A stretch of DNA of 64,000 bases, from NCBI GenBank assembly GCA_030144725.1, contig JASKMD010000030.1, forward strand, positions 5,425,346-5,489,345. Reading direction: 5' to 3'. Each line of letters starts with the position of its first letter. The stretch's first letter is position 1. The notes below the pieces were generated by a model. That model was given only the letters and a program-made list of their open reading frames with translations. It was not told the DNA's origin and made no database searches. Source of the stretch: Haematococcus lacustris. Taxonomy: Eukaryota > Chlorophyta > Chlorophyceae > Chlamydomonadales > Haematococcaceae. Shown here one piece after another: positions 41,560 to 51,437 of this stretch. A program made the position numbers and the translations under genes.

Positions 41560-41790
41560 ATTGTTGCGGGTCCGTCCATCAATGCCCCGCCGGTACTCTG
41601 CAGCCCGGTGGAGCCGCTGCCTGCCCTTGGGCAGCCGGTCATTGACCCGCTTGTAGCGCTGCTAGTACTCATCACCCACAGGGGGCAGAGCCTCCAAGCC
41701 CTCATAGCTGCACAGCTCTATGGGGCGCTGCATGCCCTCCCCGATGCGCTGCAAGTTCGGGCACCCATTGGTGTCACGGTCCAACCACCT
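41560..41790 (-). pseudogene. C-terminal fragment of the dispersed ORF with a DRDxN motif
   Basis: Reads RWLDRDTNGCPNLQRIGE, RPIELCSYEGLEALPPVGDEY, a stop, and then in the same frame QRYKRVNDRLPKGRQRLHRA. The in-frame stop marks it as decayed. Upstream on the same strand is a Pro-rich stretch and a basic segment (KRKRKRP). Family resemblance to TnpB/Fanzor rests on the DRDxN motif only. The first part is repeated at 43924-43978 because the tandem-duplication breakpoint falls inside this fragment. Confidence 0.5.
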
Positions 41791-42310
41791 TCCCCCTGGG
41801 GGGGCATGGGGTCGTGGGGCTGGGCCAGGTGCTGCAGGGAGGGGCTGGGCCTGGGCAGGGGAAGAGGGTGGGGCCTGGGCGGGGTGGGGCCTGGGCGGGG
41901 GGAGCCTGGGCGGGGGGAGGGGGGGCCCGGGCCTGGGCAGGGAGAGATAGGTCCTGGACAGGAGCAGGGGAGTCCTGGGCAGGGGGGTCCTCTGCTGGGG
42001 GAGGAGGGTTGGGCGGCACTTGATCCTGCCCCTGCTCCTGATCTTGCTGCCCACCGCCACTGGCACCTGCAGACACGGGAAAGCACAGCACATGCATCGT
42101 CAGTTCTAGCTTCTGGGAGCCTTTCGTCAAGCTTTGCGGCTTGCCGGCTGCACTCTGTGCGGGGGAGACGGGGCGCTTGCGCTTCCTCTTCGGGGGGCAT
42201 CTCAGGGATTCAGTAACATTACCCAAGCGGAGTGGCCGTGTTGAAATGTGCATCAGGTCGCCATCTAACCGGAGTGCCGGCACCCGGAGTGGGGCGGAAA
42301 TGAGGTCCAT
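41774..42310 (-). CDS. Pro-rich ORF of unknown function, copy 1
   Basis: 178 codons from an ATG (MDLISAPLRVPALRLDG) through a basic KRKRKRP patch to a Pro/Ala tail built on G-rich repeats on the opposite strand (41814-41940). No known family. It runs into the decayed DRDxN fragment in another frame, so it may be the upstream part of that dispersed transposon-like ORF. An exact copy lies at 43962-44498. Coding status uncertain. Confidence 0.35.
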   Translation of the reverse strand: MDLISAPLRVPALRLDGDLMHISTRPLRLGNVTESLRCPPKRKRKRPVSPAQSAAGKPQSLTKGSQKLELTMHVLCFPVSAGASGGGQQDQEQGQDQVPPNPPPPAEDPPAQDSPAPVQDLSLPAQARAPPPPAQAPPAQAPPRPGPTLFPCPGPAPPCSTWPSPTTPCPPRGKVVGP

Positions 42311-43249
42311 TACATATATGTTACATGTGTTGTCCTCACAGTGGCTGAGCTGGAGGTTGCGCTAGGGTGACATCAGGCCCTGCAGGCCACCAAACAGTGT
42401 GAATGTATAAGATAAATCGGGCCCTCAGGGATAGCAGCTGGCTGTCTTACATGCAATTGCTTCATCTTAGCAAGCCTTGCCTTGGTACATAGCCTGACAG
42501 CCCTCTTGTCCCTCACTAGGGCCTCCATTTGAGCCGGATCGGATAGCCTGACAGCCAACGTCAATGCGTATGACCACATAGTTCACCACATGCTCTGACG
42601 CCCACCCGCACCTCAGCCCCCCAGCCGCACTCAAACCAAGATGGAGCCTGCAATGCGTATGACACCATGCTTTGATTCTTGTCGTCAGCTTAGCTGCAAG
42701 CACAACTAATGACTAGGATAATGTGTGAATAGTGCATCTAAAGCAGTACATAGGCCAACCAGGGCCGGCAGGTCAGGGTGGTGTCCTCCCCTGGCAGGCT
42801 TGACCATTGCTGGCAGTCCCAAGCCATGCACTTCGGTGGGCATGCTGGGCGTGCCGACAAGCTTACATACCTCGGCCCTGTGCCAGCACAGCCCTCACCC
42901 CTTGCTCCTAACCCATGCTGTCACTTCCATAGCCAGGCACATAACCTTCACTCCTCCTCATTCCTCTCACTCCCAGCTGTCAATAGCTTCCACCCAGCTC
43001 AAGCAGCAGCCCAGGTACAGCTGACAGCGCTGCTCTTCGAGTGCCTGCATGAGGTGATCTTCTCCTCCCTCTCCGGCTCATCCTTGTAGCAATGAGCAGC
43101 AAGCCCCACCCGCACAGGTGCTGACTTCCTCCTGCTGCTCTAGGATGCAGTTCCAAGCTGCAGCTGTGCGCACCCTCCCCGGTTTCACCACAGTCGCAGT
43201 TCGTGTTTCTGGTTCAGGTTGATACCTAATGGCCGGTGGGCCCAGAGGC

Positions 43250-43810
43250 TTATGCCAGCAGTTGGGCCGGGGTGTGAGCCAGAGGTCCCAGGGACCCTTG
43301 CACCACCACCGCCATCACCACACCCAGCAGGCAGCCAGCAGCCACCTGCACCATGCAAGCATCACACAAGTGACCATGCAACTGTGACCTGCCCAGCTGT
43401 GCAGCTGTCCTGGCTGCTGCGTTTGTGCAAGATGCAGCGCTTCACTGCCTGCCGGCTGCTCTTGTTTATCCTTCTGCATTGTTACAGGTGCTGTGATGGT
43501 CATCTTGTGGCTGCAAGCCCGGCCCAGTATGCGGGCCAAGGTGCTACGTTGCTGCATTGCTACGTCCCATTAGCCCATGTTCTCACCACCCGCCATTTCC
43601 CATCCCTGAACTGCATGTGGCTGTGAACCCAGCCCATGCACTGCTGGCACCCACTGCTTACTGACCTGCAGGGGTGTGTGACCCAACTGTTCCCGTAGTT
43701 GCCCAAAGGTGCCTGGCCCCACGGGGTGGTCAGGCGGCAGCTCCGCAATGATGGCATTCAGGGCGCTAGCATGACGCCCAGAGTGCAGTCTTAAGCCGAC
43801 GGCATCATAC
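43250..43810 (-). pseudogene. Orphan last two exons of the DUF212 gene
   Basis: Duplicate of exons 4 and 5 (43810-43666 and 43345-43250) of the complete gene at 45438-46706. Splice sites and frame are intact (YDAVGLRLHSGRHASALN, REQLGHTPLQ, then VAAGCLLGVVMAVVV and stop), but exons 1-3 are lacking because the duplication began in intron 3. It could only be used by splicing from the upstream gene past its own end. Confidence 0.9.
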
Positions 43811-43923
43811 CTACGGAGTGGACAAAAATTTGGTGTGTTTGTAGGCAAGATATTGCGCCTGGGTGCTGACAAACTGGTGCATGGCATGAGTGGTATGCCA
43901 CCGTATGGTATGCCACCGTGTTG

Positions 43924-46111
43924 CCTCCCCGATGCGCTGCAAGTTCGGGCACCCATTGGTGTCACGGTCCAACCACCTTCCCCCTGGGGGGGCATGGGGT
44001 CGTGGGGCTGGGCCAGGTGCTGCAGGGAGGGGCTGGGCCTGGGCAGGGGAAGAGGGTGGGGCCTGGGCGGGGTGGGGCCTGGGCGGGGGGAGCCTGGGCG
44101 GGGGGAGGGGGGGCCCGGGCCTGGGCAGGGAGAGATAGGTCCTGGACAGGAGCAGGGGAGTCCTGGGCAGGGGGGTCCTCTGCTGGGGGAGGAGGGTTGG
44201 GCGGCACTTGATCCTGCCCCTGCTCCTGATCTTGCTGCCCACCGCCACTGGCACCTGCAGACACGGGAAAGCACAGCACATGCATCGTCAGTTCTAGCTT
44301 CTGGGAGCCTTTCGTCAAGCTTTGCGGCTTGCCGGCTGCACTCTGTGCGGGGGAGACGGGGCGCTTGCGCTTCCTCTTCGGGGGGCATCTCAGGGATTCA
44401 GTAACATTACCCAAGCGGAGTGGCCGTGTTGAAATGTGCATCAGGTCGCCATCTAACCGGAGTGCCGGCACCCGGAGTGGGGCGGAAATGAGGTCCATTA
44501 CATATATGTTACATGTGTTGTCCTCACAGTGGCTGAGCTGGAGGTTGCGCTAGGGTGACATCAGGCCCTGCAGGCCACCAAACAGTGTGAATGTATAAGA
44601 TAAATCGGGCCCTCAGGGATAGCAGCTGGCTGTCTTACATGCAATTGCTTCATCTTAGCAAGCCTTGCCTTGGTACATAGCCTGACAGCCCTCTTGTCCC
44701 TCACTAGGGCCTCCATTTGAGCCGGATTGGATAGCCTGACAGCCAACGTCAATGCGTATGACCACATAGTTCACCACATGCTCTGACGCCCACCCGCACC
44801 TCAGCCCCCCAGCCGCACTCAAACCAAGATGGAGCCTGCAATGCGTATGACACCATGCTTTGATTCTTGTCGTCAGCTTAGCTGCAAGCACAACTAATGA
44901 CTAGGATAATGTGTGAATAGTGCATCTAAAGCAGTACATAGGCCAACCAGGGCCGGCAGGTCAGGGTGGTGTCCTCCCCTGGCAGGCTTGACCATTGCTG
45001 GCAGTCCCAAGCCATGCACTTCGGTGGGCATGCTGGGCGTGCCGACAAGCTTACATACCTCGGCCCTGTGCCAGCACAGCCCTCACCCCTTGCTCCTAAC
45101 CCATGCTGTCACTTCCATAGCCAGGCACATAACCTTCACTCCTCCTCATTCCTCTCACTCCCAGCTGTCAATAGCTTCCACCCAGCTCAAGCAGCAGCCC
45201 AGGTACAGCTGACAGCGCTGCTCTTCGAGTGCCTGCATGAGGTGATCTTCTCCTCCCTCTCCGGCTCATCCTTGTAGCAATGAGCAGCAAGCCCCACCCG
45301 CACAGGTGCTGACTTCCTCCTGCTGCTCTAGGATGCAGTTCCAAGCTGCAGCTGTGCGCACCCTCCCCGGTTTCACCACAGTCGCAGTTCGTGTTTCTGG
45401 TTCAGGTTGATACCTAATGGCCGGTGGGCCCAGAGGCTTATGCCAGCAGTTGGGCCGGGGTGTGAGCCAGAGGTCCCAGGGACCCTTGCACCACCACCGC
45501 CATCACCACACCCAGCAGGCAGCCAGCAGCCACCTGCACCATGCAAGCATCACACAAGTGACCATGCAACTGTGACCTGCCCAGCTGTGCAGCTGTCCTG
45601 GCTGCTGCGTTTGTGCAAGATGCAGCGCTTCACTGCCTGCCGGCTGCTCTTGTTTATCCTTCTGCATTGTTACAGGTGCTGTGATGGTCATCTTGTGGCT
45701 GCAAGCCCGGCCCAGTATGCGGGCCAAGGTGCTACGTTGCTGCATTGCTACGTCCCATTAGCCCATGTTCTCACCACCCGCCATTTCCCATCCCTGAACT
45801 GCATGTGGCTGTGAACCCAGCCCATGCACTGCTGGCACCCACTGCTTACTGACCTGCAGGGGTGTGTGACCCAACTGTTCCCGTAGTTGCCCAAAGGTGC
45901 CTGGCCCCACGGGGTGGTCAGGCGGCAGCTCCGCAATGATGGCATTCAGGGCGCTAGCATGACGCCCAGAGTGCAGTCTTAAGCCGACGGCATCATACCT
46001 ACGGAGTGGACAAAAATTTGGTGTGTTTGTAGGCAAGATATTGCGCCTGGGTGCTGACAAACTGGTGCATGGCATGAGTGGTATGCCACCGTATGGTATG
46101 CCACCGTGTTG
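43924..46111 (+). repeat. Tandem duplication, copy 2 (2188-bp unit)
   Basis: Second copy; its right edge lies in intron 3 of the DUF212 gene. Confidence 0.97.
43962..44498 (-). CDS. Pro-rich ORF of unknown function, copy 2
   Basis: Same as 41774-42310. The repeat region and basic patch are unchanged. Downstream it is fused by the duplication junction to DUF212 intron sequence, so its 3' context differs from copy 1. Confidence 0.35.
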   Translation of the reverse strand: MDLISAPLRVPALRLDGDLMHISTRPLRLGNVTESLRCPPKRKRKRPVSPAQSAAGKPQSLTKGSQKLELTMHVLCFPVSAGASGGGQQDQEQGQDQVPPNPPPPAEDPPAQDSPAPVQDLSLPAQARAPPPPAQAPPAQAPPRPGPTLFPCPGPAPPCSTWPSPTTPCPPRGKVVGP

Positions 46112-46706
46112 CCACATTGCCTCGACATGTCTCATGCTGCGGCGTATAAGGATTGAACCAGCTATTGTACACATGCACACAAGAGAGGGGGGATCCTGCA
46201 AACTCACATTGTGATGAGTGCCAGTACTGCAGCGACTGCAAATACGCTGCTGTTGGTGCCTTCTCGAATCCCTACTGATGTGGCGAGCCCAGTCACAAAG
46301 GCTGAGTGGGCACTGGGCATACCTGAAGCCATTGTACAACAGTGGCCAGTGCCAGTGCCACCGTGGTGACCCAGCTGCCTTCCCATATGGATCAACCTGT
46401 TACTTGGATGCTCACCACCGGAACCCACTAGGCGTTCCCAATGAATTTGCTTCGTATCAATCCACACAATCACGAACTTGCAGGATTGCGCGATTGCGAA
46501 GCATAGGATTGCTATGAGCAGTGGGCTACACAGCGGAGGACAGTAGTGGTTAGACCACGAACGGTGCGCGAGGCGAGGCCTCCTGCAAGCAGAGCTGCGC
46601 ACCTGTTACGAAAGATGCCCAAGAACCCGCTACCGGGTACTCCGTTTACGTCCGATGTATCGACATTGTCAGCAAACGCGCCCCCCCGACCCAAGCTTCC
46701 AACCAT
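45438..46706 (-). CDS. DUF212 protein (acid phosphatase/vanadium haloperoxidase-related, YuiD-like)
   Basis: Exons 46706-46603, 46525-46416, 46322-46208, 45998-45854 and 45533-45438 (stop TAA) join in phase to 189 aa. A membrane protein of plants, algae and bacteria whose reaction is not known; the name comes from similarity to PAP2-type phosphatases. Landmarks in order: PLLIAILCFAIAQSCKFV (helix 1), RLVGSGG joined to MPSAHSAFVTGLA, GTNSSVFAVAAVLALI, MYDAVGLRLHSGRHA, LREQLGHTPLQ and VAAGCLLGVVMAVVV (last helix). The N-terminal 34 residues have no acidic ones apart from a short Asp patch and may be an organelle signal. Divergent from WDR70; 118 bp between start codons. Its 3' exons are duplicated at 43250-43810. 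Confidence 0.93.
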
Positions 46707-46824
46707 ATTGTCGCTCTTACTGTAGTAGGGGTTGAGGAACTGTCGGGTCGGGGCAGTGTGTGAATTCTAAACTACCAAAAACTGAGGCGCTAGCCTTGCT
46801 TATGCTGTTTGGCCGGCAGAAGGC
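46707..46824. promoter_or_regulatory. Shared promoter of DUF212 gene and WDR70
   Basis: Only 118 bp separate the two start codons, so both 5' UTRs and the core promoter must fit here. I see no TATA box. The spacer is less GC-rich than the flanking coding DNA. Confidence 0.75.
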
Positions 46825-49800
46825 ATGGGTCGTGGCAGCGATGACGAGGAAGAGGAGGAGCTGGCAGCAATCCGGGCTGCACGGCAGGCAAAGCTGGGCT
46901 TGGCCTCAACAGTCTCCTTGGTAAGACATGCAACTCCATACCCACCTCCTTATGTCCTACAAAACCATGTGCCACATCTGCTCTGCTCACCTCCATGTCA
47001 AGTCAGCTCTAAGGGACCAAAAGCGACGAGCTGAAGATGATGCCTCAAAAGCAGCTTTGTACCTGGCAAGCAGCAGGTACGTGACTCCATCGCAGGCACA
47101 TTGTGCAGGCTGTGTGGAGCTGCAACAGTGTAGTGCTTTGTATCGCAGGCAGCAGGGCAGTGGCACCAAAGTGCCCGCACAAGACGATGATGATGATGAT
47201 GATGATGGCCCTGTGAGTAGCCTTGCTCCTCTAAGGCTGAGCATGATACGTAAGGGTCCTGGGCACTAGCCATGCAGACAGACGGGAAAGCAGCTGCAGG
47301 CATGGGCCTCTATGGGCCTCTATGTCCACCCTGCTAATCTCACGCCCGCAGGTGGTAGTGGCCGTCGAGGACGCTGCAGCAGCAGTCGGCCCAACTGCAC
47401 CTCCACACCCCGCAGCAGCAACACCTGCAGCGGCACCTGCGGCTGCCGTGGCAGACTCAGACTCAGGCTCAGATGAGGAAGCGGCGGCTTCACCTGACGA
47501 CGGTGCACCGGCTGAGGAAGATGATGGCATGCTAATGCATGAGGGCATGCGTCAGTACTTCCCCCTGTCCTTTGGGCAGCAGGAGCAGAAGGTTGACCGA
47601 CCAGATGCAATCCATGCGCAGCACCGCCGCCAAGTTGAGGCAGCAGGGCAGCTGGGGCCAAAGTCAGATACAGCTGGGGCGGGCGGTTTTGGACCCCCAC
47701 GCCCCCCGGTGAAGATCAAGCAGATTGGCCAGGGTGATGTCCCGGGCACTGTACAGCAGCAGCTGGTGAGATCGTTGACCACACGCAAACATGGCTGACC
47801 CTGACAGCACACCAATGTGGGGATGGCTGTCACAGGTGGCGAAGGGGTTGCCAGCTGCAACATGGGTGCATGGGCCCCTGCATGTGGGCAAAGCCATCCG
47901 CTGCCCTGGGTGACAAGCTGTAGCACGAGCTCCCTCATGCGCCCATGCACTCTCACATGATCGGTACCTTGTTGCTAGGCAGAGTGAAACCACTCTGCTT
48001 TGTGGGTGGAATCCTCCCCCTGGCCTGACCTGGCTTGCCTTGCCTTGACCCGACCTGACCTGACCCAGTCTGACTCGACCTGGCCATCACGCCCGCTGCC
48101 ACTCGCCCCTCTGAACGCAGGCCTTAGCTGGCGCAGGTGAAGAAGCGGGCGAGGATGACGATGAGGATGAGGGCGAAGAGGAGGAGGACCCCTACCAGCT
48201 GCCCATCACCCACGAGGTCGTGTTGGGCAGTTCACACATCAAAGCCGTGACGTGTATGGATGTAGACCACACAGGCAACCGCCTGGTCACAGGCAGCATG
48301 GACATGAACATGAGGCTGTATGATTTCAACGGCATGAAGCGGGACATGAAGGCGTTCAGGTGGGGTGCGAGCCTCAGTACACCCAGTGCAGGCAAGGCAC
48401 CTCAGTGCACCCATGCAATAGTGCAGGAAAGGCAAGGCACCTAAGTGCACCCATGCAACAGTGCAGGAAAGGCAAGGCACCTTGTACATAAATATACATG
48501 AAATAGGTCTGACAGTGAACGCTTAAAGCCCTGGCATCAGCGTCCTCAAAAGGCCTTGAACACAGTTCTGCTCGCATTCCTACATCACCATTAGTAGCAG
48601 CACGAGCAGCAGCCACAGCAGCAGCACACGGCTGCAGACTCAGCGCCATCAGCACTCCTGCATGACCACTACTCATTGACCTGCCCAGCTTGATGGAGGC
48701 AGGATGGCATGCAGCCCTCCTGTAACCCCTCCCTCAGCATCACAATGCATTGCTGGATCATTACCAGGCAGCCTTTGGCTGATGTCAAGCCTGGATTGTC
48801 AGCTAGGCCGCGTCATTGACTGCTGCCCCTCCCTGCTGCTTTACTATCCCCGCCCCTGGTGCTGCTGCTACTGCTGCTGCCACCGCCATTGCTGCTGCAG
48901 CTGCCCCTGTTGTTGCCCCTGCTGCTGCCGCTACTGCTGCTGCCCCTGCTGGTTCTGCCCCTGCTGCCCCTGCTGCTGCTGCTGCTGCTGCTGCTGCGTG
49001 TTCAGAGGTGTGTGGTTGGCTGCAGGGAGCTTGAGGCTCAGGAGGGTCACCCTGTGCTTGCGCTGAGCTGGAGCCCCACGGGCGAGCTGCTGCTGGCAGT
49101 GACTGGCTCAGCCAAGGTCAGCACCAGGCTGGGTCGACATGGGGGCCGGGCTAGGGCCACTGCCACGTCAGGTTCTGAGGCAGGGCCAGGGCCAGGGCAA
49201 TCGCAAGGGAGACTAGGCAGCCATTAGGACACACCAGCGTGACTTCCAGGAGGCTTGCAGGCACACCCTTGCAGGGTTTGAGAACCTGGTACCAGTAGCT
49301 GGGTGCAGTAGCTGGTGCGCTAGGGCACAAGCCCAGGACTTCCAGGGAGTGCATGCACACCCCTGCTGCGTCTGAGAACCTGTATGATGCCGTGAGCGGG
49401 GTGTATCTGCGCTGGAGTAAAGGGGTAGTGAAAGGCAGCGCTGCAGCGGGCCCTAGCATGCCTTGCGGGATGTGAAGGGCTGCAGGATCTCTGGCCTGGA
49501 CCTGCTGCCCTCATCTGCACCCCTACACTGGGATGCTTCACATGATCCCAGAAGCCCGAATGACAGTGTTGGGCGGGGTGGGCAGGCTCCAGGCTGCACC
49601 CACCACCCTGGCACACTGGCCCCAGACCCGCCTGGCAGGGCTCGGGCACCAATGCGGGTGCACTGGAGTGTGCCTGCACACCGTGTCGCAGGCCAAGATC
49701 TTTGACCGTGACGGTCACACCAAGGGCGAGTTTGTGCGCGGTGTCATGTACATCCGGGACCCCCGCAACACTAAGGGCCACGTGTCAGCCCTCACGTGCG

Positions 49801-51356
49801 GCCAGTGGCACCCCCAGGACAGATACACGGTGGGTGCTGGGTGGCAGGCAGGCAGGTGGGTGGGAGGGGGGAAGGAGAGGGGCTATGGTGGCAGGCAGGT
49901 GGGTGGGTGGGTGGGTGGGAGGGGAGGAAGGAGGGCTACGAGGAGTGCAAAGATAGAGTGAGTTTGGTTGAGGGATAACCTGGTAGGCTTTGCAAGAGAT
50001 TGGACAGCTGCTGAAAAGTTGGAACCTAATTGCACCAGCCTACCAGCTACCGGGTCCTTGGCTGCTGCAACTGCCCCATCGGACCACACCCCTTCAAACC
50101 TTCCTGGATGGGGATTTGACCCCGGGACCTGACCCTTCCTACCTCCCCTACGCAAGGGAACCCTCCCAGCCAGCCACCTTTCAACCTGGCACCTGCCCTG
50201 CCCTGCCCTGCCCTGCCCTGCCCTGCCCTGCCCTGCCCTGCCCTGCCCTGCCCTGCCCTGCCCTGCCCTGCCCTGCCCTGCCCTGCCCTGCCCTGCCCTG
50301 CCCTGCCCTGCCCTGCCCTGCCCTGCCCTGCCCTGCCCTGCCCTGCCCTGCCCTGCCCTGCCCTGCCCTGCCCTGCCCTGCCCTGCCCTGCCCTGCCCTG
50401 CCCTGCCCTGCCCTGCCCTGCCCTGCCCTGCCCTGCCCTGCCCTGCCCTGCCCTGCCCTGCCCTGCCCTGCCCTGCCCTGCCCTGCCCTGCCCTGCCCTG
50501 CCCTGCCCTGCCCTGCCCTGCCCTGCCCTGCCCTGCCCTGCCCTGCCCTGCCCTGCCCTGTCCTCCCACCTCCTGCCCATGGCCACACCCTTAGGCTATG
50601 ACGAGCTCAGAGGACGGGACCATCCGAATCTGGGACACCCACAACATCATGCAGAAGACCGTGGTGAAGCCAACCACGTCCAAGCCGGTGCGCACCGCAG
50701 TGACGACCTGCGGGTACGGGCTGGACGGCAAGCTCATTGCTGCCGGCCTGGTGGACGGCAGCATACAGCTGTGGAACGTGTCAGGTGCTGGGGTGGTGAG
50801 GGTGGAGGAGGCAAGGGGTTGTGGGGACAGGGGTGCAGGGGGGAGGGGGAAGGTGTGGAGGGGGAGATGAGATGGGGAGGACGGCTGCAGGGCAAGGGCA
50901 AGGGCAGCTGGGGCAGGCGTTCAGGGCATGGAGGGGTTAGGCGTGTGGGGAGGTGGGTCGGTGGAGCAGGTTGCAGCCTGGGGCCAGGTGTGTGGGCTGA
51001 GGACCTTGGGAGTGCTGAATGGGTAAGGGGAGGGGGAGGAGGTGGCGGCAGCAATGTTGGGCTAGATGCAGTGCACCCAGTCTGCTGCAGCTTTTTGCCT
51101 TTCTGATTGAGGGTCTTGGCATGCGGTGCAGGCAAGTTTGGCACGTCAGCAGCAGTGGGCCAGGTGATGCCCCCAGCCCCCCAGATGGTCGAGAAGCAGG
51201 TGGGCAGCAGGTGCCACATCCTCACCGCCGCCCTGCCCTCGTCTTGCCTCCAGCTACCTCCCGACCTGCACCCATGGCCCTTACAGCCCTAGTAGACGAC
51301 TGACTCTTTGACACTGAGAACAGCCAGGCCAGGGGTATGGGTGGGTGGGTGGTGCC

Positions 51357-51437
<81 letters not shown>

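Larger units (their letters stand above)
41736..43923 (+). repeat. Tandem duplication, copy 1 (2188-bp unit)
   Basis: Matches 43924-46111 almost perfectly; one substitution seen (C at 42540, T at 44728). The junction has a CC microhomology. It contains a duplicated pair of 3' exons of the DUF212 gene and a Pro-rich ORF. Confidence 0.97.

Noticed and set aside
49883..50601. Long ORFs on both strands through the CCCTG array
   Set aside because: A 5-bp unit cycles all frames without a stop; the region is an intron between phase-matched WDR70 exons.
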